Positions 50,052 through 61,802 of a DNA stretch of 64,000 nucleotides are shown here, one piece after another. Source of the DNA: Dryobates pubescens. Lineage: Eukaryota; Chordata; Aves; Piciformes; Picidae. The stretch spans positions 2,356,001 to 2,420,000 of the forward strand of contig NC_071646.1 of assembly GCF_014839835.1 (NCBI RefSeq), in the 5' to 3' direction. The notes beneath the pieces are model-generated. The model saw only the letters and a list, made by a program, of their open reading frames with translations. It had not been told where the DNA came from and searched no databases. The number at the start of each line of letters is the position of its first letter. The first letter of the stretch is position 1. The position numbers and the translations under genes are program-made.

Positions 50052-50590
50052 AATAGAATAGAATTAACCAGGTTGGAAGAGACCTTTGAGGTCATCCAGT
50101 CCAACCTCTCACCCAGCACCATCTGATCAACTAAACCATGGCACCAAGGGCCTCATCCAGGTTCTCCCTGAACACCTCCAGGGATGGGGACTCCACCACC
50201 TCCCTGGGCAGCACATCCCAGTGGCCAATCTCTCTTGCTGGGAAGAATTTCTTCCTAACATCCAGGCTGAACCTCCCCTGGCACAGCTTGAGACTCTGTC
50301 CTCTTGTTCTGGTGCTGCTTGCCTGGGAGAAGAGACCAACCCCCACCTGGCTCCAACCTCCCTTCAGGGAGTTGCAGAGAGCAAGAAGGTCTCCCCTGAG
50401 CCTCCTCTTCTGCAGGCTAAGCAACCCCAGCTCCCTCAGCCTCTCCTCCCAGGGCTGTGCCCCAGACCCCTCCCCAGCTTTGTTGCCCTTCTCTGGACAC
50501 CTTCCAGCAGCTCAACCTCTTTCCTGACCTGAGAGGCCCAGGACTCAATTGGACACAGGACTCAACTGGACACAGGACTCCAGCCCCTAA
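50052..50590 (-). mobile_element. CR1 3' fragment with AATAG pentamer tail and open ORF2 remnant
   Basis: The frame 50131-50424 is open for 97 codons. 5' end at a small 13-bp direct repeat (ACTCAATTGGACACAGG-like). Confidence 0.9.
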
Positions 50591-50863
50591 CACTGCCTCT
50601 GTGGAAAGGGCTGAGTCCACTGCCATGCTGCAGCTCCCTGCAGAGAGCAGAAGGGCTTCCAGTGTAACTCCAGTAGGGTTTCTATAAAAAGGCTGCTGGT
50701 GGTAGCCAGTTTTTCCCCTAGCTCCCCACTGAGGGAGCCCCACAACATCTTTCCTGAGCTCCAAACCATTTCCTTTCGTGGTAAGGATGCACATCAATAT
50801 CTTTTTGACTTCCTCTGAAATGAAGAGACTTGGCTTTGATTAGTTTTTTTCTTCCCCCTCCTT

Positions 50864-50977
50864 CCCCCCCCCCCCCCCCCCCCCCCCCCCCCTTTTCCCT
50901 CCCTTTTTAATGCTATTTTAATACTGTTTAATACTATTTTTTGCCCCTTTGGGAGGGGTTTGGGGGGGGGGGGGGGG
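50864..50977. repeat. C29 run followed by a G16 run
   Basis: 29 consecutive C (50864-50892), 69 bp of AT-rich sequence, then 16 consecutive G (50962-50977). The runs are complementary and could pair as a hairpin, or form i-motif/quadruplex structures. Confidence 0.9.
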
Positions 50978-51299
50978 AAGGCAATTGATTTGGAAGAACC
51001 TCTTTGCCTGCTCAACTCTTCTTGAGCTGTCTTTATGAAGAGTGAAAAAAACAACCCACCCCAAGACTCCCAAGCTGTGTGGAGATGGAAAGTATGCTTA
51101 AACACATGTTCTTTTGAAAGGGCTTTCTCCATGCCATGCACAGTTGATATTCATTACTTGGGACTTTATTTAGTTCCCTGTTTCCCCCCTCCCACCCCCT
51201 TTTTGGTTTTTTTTGGGGTATGACTTTTGCAGATTTCATGCTTGCCTCTTTTTTTTTTTTGAGAGAGAGTTTTTCCTGCCTGGGAGCTCTGCTCTCTGA

Positions 51300-52022
51300 A
51301 TAAGTGAGCTTGCAGATGACACCAAGCTGGGGGCAGGAGTTGAGCTGTTAGAGGGTTAGGAGAGCTCTGCAGAGGGACCTGGCCAGGCTGGGCAGAGGCC
51401 AAGGGCAGGAGATTGAACACATCCAAGTGCCAGGGGCTGCACTTTGGCCACAGCAACCCCAGGCAGAGCTACAGGCTGGGGGCAGAGTGGCTGAGAGCAG
51501 CCAGGCAGAAAGGGACCTGGGGGTGCTGGTTGACAGCAGCTGAACATGAGCCTGCAGTGTGCCCAGGTGGCCAAGAAGGCCAAGGGCATCCTGGCCTGCA
51601 TCAGGAGCAATGTGGCCAGCAGGAGCAGGGAGGTCATTGTGCCCTGTGCTCAGCACTGGTCAGGCCACACCTTGAGTCCAGTTCTGGGCTCCTCAGGTTA
51701 GGAAAGAAGTTGAGCTGCTGGAAGGTGTCCAGAGAAGGGCAACAAAGCTGGGGAGGGGTCTGGAGCACAGCCCTGGGAGGAGAGGCTGAGGGAGCTGGGG
51801 TTGCTTAGCCTGCAGAAGAGGAGGCTCAGGGGAGACCTTCTTGCTCTCTCCAACTCCCTGAAGGGAGGTTGTAGCCAGGTGGGGGTTGGTCTCTTCTCCC
51901 AAGCAAGCAGTACCAGAACAAGAGGACACATTCTCAAGCTGCGCCAGGGGAGGTTCAGGCTGGATGTTAGGAAGAACTTCTTCATACAAAGAGAGATTGG
52001 TCATTGGGATGTGCTGCCTGAA
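51300..52022 (+). mobile_element. CR1 fragment fused to a second CR1
   Basis: About 720 bp reaching further 5' than most (GAGCTTGCAGATGACACCAAG, a reverse-transcriptase-region sequence). Breaks off at GGATGTGCTGCC and continues directly as a different CR1 class. Confidence 0.85.
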
Positions 52023-52325
52023 GGGTACAGGAAGGCTGCAGAGAGACTTTTCCTGAGGGTGTCTGGAGACAGGACCAGGGGAAATGGTCTGAAGCTGAGG
52101 CAGAGCAGGGTTAGGCTGGAGCTGAGGAAGAAGTTCTGCAGTAGGAGGGTGGTGAGGCTCTGGAATAGGCTGCCCAGGGAGGTTGTGGATGGCTCTTCCT
52201 GGGGATGTTCAAGGCCAGGCTGGATGAAGCCTTGAGCAGCTGAGTCTAGCTGAGAGCTGTCCCTGCCCATGGCGGAGAGGTTGGAGTCGATGATCTCTGA
52301 GGCTCCTTCCAACCTGATCTGTCCT
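52023..52325 (+). mobile_element. CR1 3' fragment, second half of a fusion
   Basis: Starts at GGTACAGGAAGGCTGC; class ending GAGTCGATGATCTCTGAGG. Confidence 0.85.
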
Positions 52326-52943
52326 CTGAAATGAAGTTGTATGAAACAGGAGAGAAGGGTCTTCAATGATTCCACCATTAGAAACCATTCTTTATTTCTG
52401 CTTTCCATTTTTGGTCCAAAAGAGCAATATTTCAAGAGACAGAGCAGAACCTTCTGGTGATGGAAGCTCTGGGCAGTGGGGAATGAAACTCTTGAGGTCA
52501 GCCTTTAAAGTCAGCAGAAACCTCTAGATGCAGAATAACTGTGGCAAAAAAAGCTCAGCTGGTATTTTTCCAAGGAGATGAAGCATTAAAAACATTATTT
52601 ATTTGGCCATCAGGGTAATTGTTTTGCTGCTGTTTAAACTCCAAAGCTTCTGACCCAGTTTTGGTTTTGCTTTGAGTAGTGAGAGCGAGTAGTGGCTTGG
52701 AAAAATAAAGAGAGGTAGGTAAGGGGCTGGGAAGGAAAACAAAATCACTTCCTCTGCAGTTGTGGATGTGAAAGGATGATGTGTTCAGGAGAGCTGGAGT
52801 CCTTTGGGAGTGCTGCTGGCACTCTGCAGCAGCCTGGCTAGGAAGCTGGGATGGCAGCGTGTAGGTGAGGCAGGTAAGGGTCAGTGATGGGCAGCACCAT
52901 GAGGATGTGTTGGGAGAAACCAGCCTCAGGTTCTCTGTTCTTA

Positions 52944-53196
52944 GATTCAGAGAGCTGTTTTGCTTGGAAAAGACCTCCAGCATCCAGTGCAGCCTTCAGC
53001 CCAGCCCCACCATGCCCACTGAACCCTGTCCCCAAGTGCCATGGCCACAGGTTTCTTGAACCCCTCCAGGGATGGGCACTCCACCTCCTCCCTGGGCAGC
53101 CTGTGCCAGTCCCTGACCACTCTTGCAGTCAAGACATTCTTCTTAATGCCCAACCTGACCCTCCCCTGGCACAATTTAAGGCCATTCCTTATTACA
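52944..53196 (-). mobile_element. CR1 3' fragment
   Basis: 'CCCCACCATGCCCACTGAAC' class, followed at once by another minus CR1. Confidence 0.85.
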
Positions 53197-53930
53197 GAAA
53201 CACCAAGGTTGGAAGAGACCTCAGAGCTCATCAAGTCCAACCTGGCACCACAGACCTCCTGACTAAACCATGGCTCCAAGGGCCACATCCATTCACCTCT
53301 TGAACACCTCCAGGGATGGGGACTCCACCACCTCCCTGGGCAGCACATTCCAGTGATGAATGACTCTCTCAGTGAAGAGCTTTCTCCTCACCTTCAGCCT
53401 AAACTTCCCCTGGCACAGCTTGGGACTGTGTCCTCTTGTTCTGGTGCTGGTTGCTAGAGAGAAGAGACCAACCCCCACCTGGCTCCAACCTCCCTTCAGG
53501 CAGTTGCAGAGAGCAAGAAGGTCTCCCCTGAGCCTCCTCTTCTGCAGGCTAAGCAACCCCAGCTCCCTCAGCCTCTCCTCACAGGGCTGTGCTCCAGACC
53601 CCTCCCCAGCTTTGTTGCCCTTCTCTGGACACCTTCAAGTCTCTCAATGTCCTTCTGAAACTGAGGAGCCCAGAACTGGACACAGGACTCAAGGTGTGGC
53701 CTCAGCAGTGCTGAGCACAGGGCACAATGACCTCCCTGCTCCTGCTGACCACACTGCTCCTGCTGCAGGCCCGGATGCCCTTGGCCTTCTGGGCACACTG
53801 CTGGCTCATGTTTAGGCAGCTGTCAATCAGCCACCCCAGGTCCCTCTCTGTTTGGCAGCTCTCAGCCACTCTGCCCCCAGCCTGCAGCCCTGCCTGGGGT
53901 TGCTGTGGCCAAAGTGCAGCATAAACCAGG
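53197..53930 (-). mobile_element. Long CR1 3' fragment
   Basis: About 730 bp reaching the GGCCAAAGTGCAGCA segment upstream of the ORF2 end. Lacks the octamer tail; starts at CAGAAACACCAAGG. Confidence 0.9.
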
Positions 53931-54714
53931 CCGGTTGCATCAGGCTCTGGGGGAGCTGCCTCATCCTGTGCCACATAAGCAGCTCCTGGCTTTTTGACTC
54001 TTGAGAAGGAGCCAAATAAAGAGATTAACTCTAAGCCAAGAGTGGATTTTAATCTGCAGCTCATGAAGTGCTCGTGGCAGGGCGAGCTGGCCAGCCCCAC
54101 TCCTTTTGGCGTTGGGCTGGGCTTTGGTTGTGCTGCTTTCAGGTTTTTTTTCATGGAGGACTTTCCAGGAAGAGCCTTTTTGGCCTCTCTTCTGTCAAAG
54201 CAAGGGCTTTGGGGTGGGTTTGTTTTTTTTTTTTAGGGCCTGCTGTCGTTGGACAGAGGTTTTTGTGCAGAGAGTGAAGCCATGGAGCTGTGCAATTTAT
54301 AGCTGGGGAGGGCTTGCAAAATTGAGGGCTGCTTAAAATAACGACAGTTGTTGCCTGGGAATTAGGTCCTGGTTCTTTCTTTGGACAGCAGGCTGGTCCC
54401 ACTGCAGGGGCATGCTCTGATGGTCCCATGAGGAAGGAGTGGTTGGGGGGTTGTGTGTGTGTGCTGTTCCTGACAGACTCCTAGCTGCCAGAACTGCTAA
54501 ACTGCTTGCTCTGAACAAGTGGATCGATTCTCGTCTGAGCAGAGACCCTAAACCTCAGTCAGTCAAAACAGTTCTGGGGCACTGCTGGCTTTTCCTGAGG
54601 CAGGGGGATGAATGTGTTTGTCTTGCTGTGCCTTTTATTTGCTGCCTGAAAAGGGAGAGGATGATGAACAGCACAAACTGGGGGCTTGTTCTGCAGGCAG
54701 GAGTCTTTAGACAG

Positions 54715-55103
54715 AGATGGACCTGCTGGCTCTCTCCAGCTCCCTGGAAGGAGGTGGGAGCTAGGTGGGGGTTGGTCTCTTCTCCCTACTATCAAGTGAT
54801 AGGACAAGAGGAAATGGCTTCAAGTCGCAGCTGAGGAGGTTCAGGTTGGACATCAGGAACAATTTCTCTGCTGCAAGGGTGGTCAAACATTGGCACAGGC
54901 TGCCCAGGGAGGTGGTGGAGTCCCCAGCCCTGGAGCTGTTCAAGAGGGGGTTGGATGTGGCACTTGGGGCCATGGCCTAGTCATGAGATGCTGGGTGACA
55001 GCTTGGACTTGTGGCCATGGCACCTGGGGATGTGATTTAGTGGCCATGGTGGTGTTGGGTTGACAGTTGGATTTTTTGATGGTCTCAAAGATCTTTTCCA
55101 AGC
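54715..55103 (+). mobile_element. CR1 with two successive 3' ends
   Basis: One tail class (GGTGACAGCTTGGACTTG) runs into another (CCATGGTGGTGTTGGGTTG) at about 55010. The octamer tail is lost. Confidence 0.8.
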
Positions 55104-55984
55104 TTCTGTTCCCCGCTGTGGGTCTCTTTGGTGCCCTCCTGCTGCTCATTTCTCACCCCTCCCAATCTCCCACCCATCCTATTCCACCTCTTCTGGGAAG
55201 GGGGAGGGTGGTGCTGCAGCTAACGTGACCAGTGCTGATGTCTGGGTCAGGAGCCCATTCAATTTTGCTCAGAGCATGTCTGGATGGTGCAATAATCAAC
55301 TGGTTCTGGCTGCTGCTGGAGGCTCAGTGGTGAGAAGTCAAGGGGAAAGCCCAGCTGGGGGTAGTAAGCCCTTCACAGCAATTGCTCTTTGTTGGATTAA
55401 TGATCTGGATGTAATGAGGTGTGTGGGGGGGACTGGCATTTCCCTCTGTCAACCACTGCATTTAGGCATTAATTGAGCCCCTCCTGCCCCTCCTCAGCAG
55501 GGAGGGAGTGATCCATGCAGGGCAGGAGGAGAGCAAATTGAGGGACAATTGGAAGGATCTTTCTGGGCCCTGGCATGTTCCATATGGTTCTGCCTTTATG
55601 GGGGGAATATTTAAGATGCCTGTTGGATGAGGTTTAAATATAGTGGGATAAATTAGTCTCAAGTCTTTGAGGATGCTCCTACTCATTAGCAGTTAATTTG
55701 TGAAGTTAGGTGTCAGGGGAAATTCCACAGAGTCCTTTTTGCTGTGTGCAGGGTAACGCTGGGGCTCTTGCTGCTCTGCTGCTAGGAGTGTCTGCTATCC
55801 AAAACACATCTGATGTGGGGCTTGGGAGGGGGAAGACAAACCCAAACAAGAGTTACTCATCTTCTGTTAGCATTGTCTGTAATTAAAATCCCAAGGCATT
55901 TCACCAAGGGCTCAGATTAGGGTTCCAGGAAGCTTCCACTCAGCCACCAGGTGTAGTTACTCAGCTGGGCAGAGCTGTGACAGC

Positions 55985-56545
55985 TACAGGATCACTTCAG
56001 TTGGAAAAGACCCTTAAGCTCATCCAGTCCAACTGCTCCCTAACTCTGCCAAGGCTGAGGCTAAGCCATGGCCCTCAGCACCGCATCCCTGCAGCTCAAA
56101 CACCTGCAGGCACTGGGGATTCAGCCACCTCCCTGGGCAGCCTGTGCCAGGCTTCCAGAACCTTTTCAGGGAAGGAGTTTTTATTAATACCCAACCTAAA
56201 CCTCCCTGCTGCAACTTGAGGCCACTTCCTCTTGTCCTACTGCTTGATACTCAGGCAAAGAGACCAACTCCAACCTCCTTTCAGGGAGTTGCAGGGAGCC
56301 TCTTTTACTCCATACTGAACACCCCCAGGTCCCTCAGCTGCTCATCCCCAGCCCTGTTCCCCAGACCCTTCCCCAGCTTTCTTGCTCTTCTCTGGACCTG
56401 CTCCAGCCCCTCAATGCCCTCTTTTGAGTACTGGGTTCAGCTCTAGGGCTTTCACTCCAAAGTGTGGCCCCACCAGTGCTGGGTGCAGGGTGGACAACCC
56501 CTGCCCTGGTCCTGCTGGCCACAGCAGTCCACGCTCTAACCACAG
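55985..56545 (-). mobile_element. CR1 3' fragment
   Basis: About 560 bp, older-looking, class with AAACACCTGCAGGCACTGG. Confidence 0.85.
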
Positions 56546-57044
56546 GCAGATGGTAGCTGTTGTGTGCTGGCTGGCACACAGCTCTTCTCCTTCCTCCATC
56601 CCACTTCATCTAGGGAGGGCTGTCTGAAGTGTTTTACTTGGAAGTCACAGCTCTGCTGAGTGAACTTCTCCTCAGGCTATTAATGGCACTGTGAGTAACC
56701 AGGCTGGCAGTTTGGGTTGGGGCACAGGAGTGAGGCTTTCTAGAAAACTTGAAGCTCTTCCACCTTCTGGGAAACCCACAGGCAGCACATCAGATGCCTA
56801 CAAAGCAGGATTTGGACACACAGCTCCCAGGCAAGGGCAGGGTGAAGGTCACTATGAGGACCACACTGTCCTCTGCAAGGGTCCTGAGCACAGCACTTGG
56901 GGAAATCCACTGGCAGCTTCTTTTCTTGCTTGCTTTAGGTGGTTTGGGTTATCAGGAGGTGTAAGTTCAGGTCTGTGGCCCATAAAGCAGGTCTGTGACA
57001 GCTGTGTTGTCATTGCAGAGTGCTGGCTGATGAATGTGAAGGGC

Positions 57045-57270
57045 TTGGAGCCTAGGAAGTTCCATCTAAGCATGAGCAGGGACTTCTGTATGCTGAGTGG
57101 GGCAGAGCACTGGAGCAGGCTGCCCAGAGAGGTGGTGGAGTCTCCATCTCTGGAGTCATTCCAAACCCTCCTGGATGCTGTCCTGTGCAACCTCCTCTAG
57201 GTGACACTGCTCTGGGCTTGGGCTGGGTGGTCTCCAGAGGTCCTTTCCAACCCTTAGTCTGTGATTTTTG
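57045..57270 (+). mobile_element. CR1 3' fragment
   Basis: 'GGTGGTCTCCAGAGGTCC' end with CTTAGTCTGTGATTTTTG. Confidence 0.85.
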
Positions 57271-57587
57271 GGAAAGCTCAGGGCAGCAGGCATGGAAATG
57301 AGAAGCAGCCATTTGAGCTGTGAGGGGAAACAAATCAGCTCCCCTTTTTGTTAGTGGATTCAGTCATGAATGATGAGGAGCAACCATAATGTGCCAAGTG
57401 GCCTGTGGAGGTGCAGAGCTCTGAGCTGACCCATGGAGGTTTTCCCCTGCATTCAATCACCAGCTCCTCAGATATGCAGTCAATAAATCTCTCTGTGAGG
57501 TGGCTTTGGAGAGGAGGAGCCTGCTTTTGCTTTGGTCTCCTTGAACTCTTTGCTTTGGTCTCTTTAGGAACTCTTCCTAACTTTTCA

Positions 57588-57905
57588 TAGGATGATAGAA
57601 TGGGTTGGGTTGGAAGGGACCTCACAGATCATCCAGTTCCAACCCTCCTGCCATGGGCACCTTCCACCAGCCCATGTTGCCCACAGCCTCATCCAACCTG
57701 GCCTTGAACACCTCCAGGGAGGGAGCATCCACAACCTCCCTGTAAAGAATTTTTCTCCCTAATCTCCAGTCTAAATCTGCCCTCCTCAGGCTTCAATCCC
57801 TGCCCTCCTCAGGCTTCAATCCCTGCCCTCCTCAGGCTTCAATCCCTGCCCTCCTCAGGCTTCAATCCATTCCCTATCACCACAAGCCCTTGTAAAAAGC
57901 CTTCC
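57588..57905 (-). mobile_element. CR1 3' fragment containing a 23-bp minisatellite
   Basis: 'CCTGCCATGGGCACC' class with a deletion after CCATGGGCA and a tandem expansion at 57778-57869. Confidence 0.85.
57778..57869. repeat. 23-bp minisatellite in CR1
   Basis: Four copies of TGCCCTCCTCAGGCTTCAAT plus CCC, identical apart from the edges. Confidence 0.95.
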
Positions 57906-58258
57906 CTGTGTCCTCTCCATCTGTGCAAGGAGAATTTTGCTTCATCTCATTTACCCTTCACAACCCCCCAGTCAGTCAGCCACCAGCTTTCTGCTGGAGT
58001 GAGCCCTCCAGGGCTGCAGGGAGATGCTGAACTCTGAACAAAAAGCCTTGGCCAAGCAAAGGAGTGAAGAGTGTGCAGCTGGAGAAGGGAGGGGGAGAGG
58101 GGTTGAGTGCTGCGTGGAGGGAGGAACAAACGCAGCACTGCAAAGGTCACAGGATATAGTAATGATGTTTGGATGGAAACTGAGCTTGCTATGAATGAAA
58201 TTGTGTTCTTGGGTTTTCCCCCTGGAGCTCAGTGTCTGAAAACTCTGAATACTTTCTC

Positions 58259-58590
58259 CCCTGCTCTCCCTCTCTGCCCTCTGCTCCCCTGCTCTCCCTC
58301 TCTGCCCTCCGCTCCCCTGCTCTCCCTCTCTGCCCTCCGCTCCCCTGCTCTCCCTCTCTGCCCTCCTCTCCCCTGCTCTCCCTCTCTGCCCTCCTCTCCC
58401 CTGCTCTCCCTCTCTGCCCTCCGCTCCCCTGCTCTCCCTCTCTGCCCTCCGCTCCCCTGCTCTCCCTCTCTGCCCTCTGCTCCCCTGCTCTCCCTCTCTG
58501 CCCTCCGCTCCCCTGCTCTCCCTCTCTGCCCTCCGCTCCCCTGCTCTCCCTCTCTGCCCTCCTCTCCCCTGCTCTCCCTCTCTGCCTCTG
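58259..58590. repeat. 28-bp pyrimidine minisatellite with higher-order order
   Basis: About twelve 28-bp units of CTGCTCTCCCTCTCTGCCCT plus NNNCTCCC. Three unit types, by the bases after GCCCT (CTG = A, CCG = B, CCT = C), follow the order A B B C C B B A B B C. One strand is nearly pure pyrimidine, so triplex DNA is possible. Confidence 0.95.
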
Positions 58591-58649
58591 CTATACAAAC
58601 AATGAAAGGGCAAGGTGGAAGATGGGCAGGACCCACATGTGTGCTGGGG

Positions 58650-58792
58650 TGTGGAGTCTCCTCCTCTAGAGATCCCTAAAACCTGCCTGCATGCATTCCT
58701 GTGTGACCTGCCCAAGGTGGTTCTGCTTTGCAGAGCGGTTGGAGTTGCTGATCTCTGGAGGTCCCTTCCAACCCCTGGCATTCAGTGACCTC
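58650..58792 (+). mobile_element. CR1 3' fragment
   Basis: 'GATCTCTGGAGGTCCC' end, directly downstream of the 28-bp minisatellite. Confidence 0.85.
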
Positions 58793-58919
58793 TCCTGGGT
58801 TAAATCAGAAGTGGGACAGGGCTAGTTAATGGGATCTGGTTAGATACTGGTTGCTCCAGTACAGCTGTTTGCAAGTCAAAGCTTGGTCTGTGCTGAGCAG
58901 ATGTCTGAAGTTTTCTTAG

Positions 58920-58978
58920 CAGAGAGTTGTTTCAGTTGGAAAAGGCCTCCAAGGTCCCCAAGTCCAACAGTCTGCCTC
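58920..58978 (-). mobile_element. Short CR1 tail
   Basis: TTGTTTCAGTTGGAAAAGGCC and following; terminal octamers lost. Confidence 0.6.
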
Positions 58979-59037
58979 CTTCCCTGCACAGCACAGAGGT
59001 GAAGGGGTTCTGCTTGCTGGCTCTTTCTCCTGGTTAA

Positions 59038-59192
59038 CTAGAATCCTTCAGCTTGAAAAAGACCTTTTAAGATCCCTGAGTCCAACCATCAACCCAACAC
59101 CACCATGGCCCCAGGCTTCTTGAAGCCCTCCAGGGATGGGGACTCCACCACCTCCCTGGGCAACCTCTTCTGGTGCTCCACCACCCTCACCT
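59038..59192 (-). mobile_element. CR1 3' fragment
   Basis: 'CACCACCATGGCCCCAGG' class, truncated at CCACCACCCTCACC. Confidence 0.8.
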
Positions 59193-59837
59193 GTGCCAGT
59201 GCTGGCTATTGAAACACATTTATTGATCAGTTCTGAAAGACTTAGAGCTTCCCAGTGGGAGGCTGCTTCGAGGTGCTGCCTGGAAAAGTGAGGCCCAGGG
59301 TGGCAGCTGCTTGTGCCTTGTAGGAAAGAGGGAGCTGAGTTTCAGCTTTGCTTTGAGGGCAATCAAGGCTGCTTGGGCTGTTCGTGGTGGAAAGGCTGTG
59401 CTGTGCTTGCAGAGCTGCTTTGGTGAGGCTTTGACAGCAAGGGTAAGAACAAAATCAACACTCTGCACCCATGGACAGGGCAAACAAGTTCCTTTTCCTT
59501 CCTTCCTCCCTTTATTTTTTCACTCCCAGTCGTGTGCCTGTCTTAAAGCTGAGTTTTGTTAAGCAAACAACCACCTCCCCCTGAAGCCTCCTCACAACTG
59601 CTTTTAGCTTGTGGGCAAGAGTATGAAAACCTGTTGACCATTAACTTCTGAAAGCTCCTTTCTTTTACACAGAGTGGGTTTTATCAGATATGGGCCAGAC
59701 TTTTATTGCTGGTTGGGGTTTCCCCCCCTCAATCTTTGAATGTCTGAAGTGTTTGTTTGTCTGAGAGGTGAATTTGGTTTCAAGCAGCCCAAGCAAAGAG
59801 CAGGTCAGCTGCAGCATCAGTTCCTACAGTTTGGATT

Positions 59838-60063
59838 TGGATTGCTGCATTTTAGGATGAAGTTGTTCCCCAGGAGGGTGGTGAGAGCCTGGCACAGGTT
59901 GCCCAGGGAGGTGGTGGAAGCCTCATCCCTGGAGGTGTTTGCAGCCAGGCTGGATGTGGCTGTGAGCAACCTGCTGTGGTGTGAGGTGTCCCTGCCCATG
60001 GCAGGGGGTTGGAGCTGGCTGAGCCTTGAGGTCCCTTCCAACCTTGACAAATCTACAATTCTA
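59838..60063 (+). mobile_element. CR1 3' fragment
   Basis: 'GGCTGAGCCTTGAGGTCCC' end, CTACAATTCTAG. First of a run of CR1 pieces. Confidence 0.85.
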
Positions 60064-60130
60064 GGTTGCCCAGAGAGGTTGTGGTAGCTCCAGGACAGGT
60101 TTGATGGAGCCTTGAGCTACCCTGGTATGG
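60064..60130 (+). mobile_element. CR1 fragment broken at its 3' side
   Basis: GGTTGCCCAGAGAGGTTGTGG to CCTTGAGCTACC, cut where a short antisense tail begins. Confidence 0.65.
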
Positions 60131-60168
60131 AATAGAATTAACCAGGTTGGAAAAGACCTTCAAGATCC
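60131..60168 (-). mobile_element. Very short CR1 tail insertion
   Basis: AATAGAATTAACCAGGTTGG to TTCAAGATC; pentamer-tail class, about 38 nt. Confidence 0.7.
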
Positions 60169-60655
60169 TGGAGGTGTTCAAGAGGGGATTGGATGTGGCA
60201 CTTGGTGCCATGGTTTAGCCATGAGGTCTGTGGTGCCAGGTTGGACTTGATGAGCTTTGAGGTCTCTTCCAACCTTGGTGATTCTGTGATTCAACCTCTC
60301 TTCATCAGGCATCTTCTCTGAGCTCAAGACACAGCCAAGCAACCACACAGCCACCTCTCTGCTGCAGATCACCTCTCATCTTTTACACATCCCCACTGCT
60401 CTGGGGGCTGTGCTGCAAGCTCTGCATCTCCACCTCTGCTAGAGGCTACCCAAGGCCAGGGGGAGAAAAACCCAAACCCCAACTGGCTTAAGGACCCTGA
60501 CTGCATTTAAAAGTAACTAACTGACTAACTAAAGCCCAGTATTACATTTCTGTAGCCCAAACCATGAAGCTATTTACTGAAGCTTTACACAAACTAATTA
60601 AATCCAAGGCTGGACTTGCTGAGCTTTGAGGTCTCTTCCAACCTTGGTGATGCTG
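60169..60655 (+). repeat. Inverted duplicate, arm 2 (partner 45690-46127), plus a second CR1 tail
   Basis: CR1 tail (60169-60290), about 310 bp of non-CR1 DNA (to 60610), then a further 45-bp CR1 tail (TGGACTTGCTGAGC... to 60655) that the 45.7-kb arm lacks. Confidence 0.9.
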
Positions 60656-61029
60656 TAGCTGAAACATGTCTGGAGATGCTGTCTTTTGTCTCCTTTCTCC
60701 CTTCTTCCCCCCCTCTATTCCCTGCCTTCTGCTGTTGGGAAGTGGGTTGGATAACAAGGAGGAAATAAACACTGCCCTGGAAGTTCCCAGCACAGATAAA
60801 CAGGTTGACTATTTTTAAGTGCCAGGTTTTTGTTTTTCTTTATGGTTCTTCCCTCTCCCCCCCTCCCCCCTCCTTGCTCCACTGGGATCAAGTCCTGACT
60901 GAATGTTTTGCTTTCAAAGGTTTTATTTTTAGGAGTTAAAGACTTCTGTGAACTGGAGTGCTGGCAGAGACACCAGGCTGCCAGTCCTAGGCATCCAATT
61001 TAGATGTGAAGGGTTTTGAAGGCTTGAAG

Positions 61030-61064
61030 CTGCCAAAAAACAAGGGAGAGAGAGAGAGAGAGGC
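61030..61064. repeat. GA microsatellite
   Basis: Short (GA)n run around 61045-61061. Confidence 0.8.
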
Positions 61065-61327
61065 CAGTTGAGAGCATCGAGAGTGCTGCTCACTTTGCCT
61101 CCTCTTGTCCCAGGCTTCTGTTGACACTTTCCTACGGCTGTGAGGAGGGGGGGGAGGGAAAAAACCCAACACCTGAAGGTGGCAGAAAGCTTTGCTCTTC
61201 CCACTGAAGCTGAGCTCAGAAGGTGGGGAAGGTTTGGTTAGTTGAAACAGGAGGGGGGGGAAGTTTGTCAGCATGAAATATTCCTCTTGGTGGCAGAGCG
61301 AGCAGGAAATGAACACCGGCAGCAGAG

Positions 61328-61555
61328 GATCGTAGAATCAGTCAGGGTAGGAAGGGACCACAAGGATCAGCCAGTTCCAACCCCCCTGCCATGGGCAGGG
61401 ACACCTCACACTAGGTCAGGCTGGCCAGAGCCTCATCCAGCCTGGGCTTAAACACCTCAACCACCTCCCTGGACAACCCATTGCAGGGCTTCACCACTCT
61501 CATGGGGAAGAACTTCCTCCCCACCTCCAGCTTCACTCCATTCCCCCTAGTCCAT
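61328..61555 (-). mobile_element. CR1 3' fragment
   Basis: Subfamily with GGCCAGAGCCTCATCCAGCC (compare 13398, 48480), with a small deletion after AAACACCTC. Confidence 0.9.
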
Positions 61556-61699
61556 GATAGAAAACTTCTCTGCCCATCCTTCCTTCAGACTGAGAAGTCT
61601 CCTGGTGGTACAGGCACAAACTGAAGCTTCCTGTTCCACCCTTCCCTGAAATATTTGGGATCTGAATGCTGAAGCACAGTGAACTGCCTGGGGGCTGCT

Positions 61700-61802
61700 T
61701 CCCTGTCCTGATTCCCAGCACAGTGTGGGCTAGAAGGGACCTGCGGAGATCATCCAGTCCAATCCCCCTGCTCCAGCAGGGCACCCACAACAGCTTGTCC
61801 AG
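61700..61802 (-). mobile_element. CR1 tail B of a composite
   Basis: Ends GATTCCCAGCACAGTGTGGG, breaks at TTGTCCAGGAATC, where the shared non-CR1 segment begins. Confidence 0.8.

Noticed and set aside
57972-58781. 269-codon minus frame rich in Arg, Glu and Gly, and plus frames rich in Leu, Pro and Ser
   Set aside because: Products of the 28-bp minisatellite, open in several frames because 28 is not a multiple of three and the unit has no stops.
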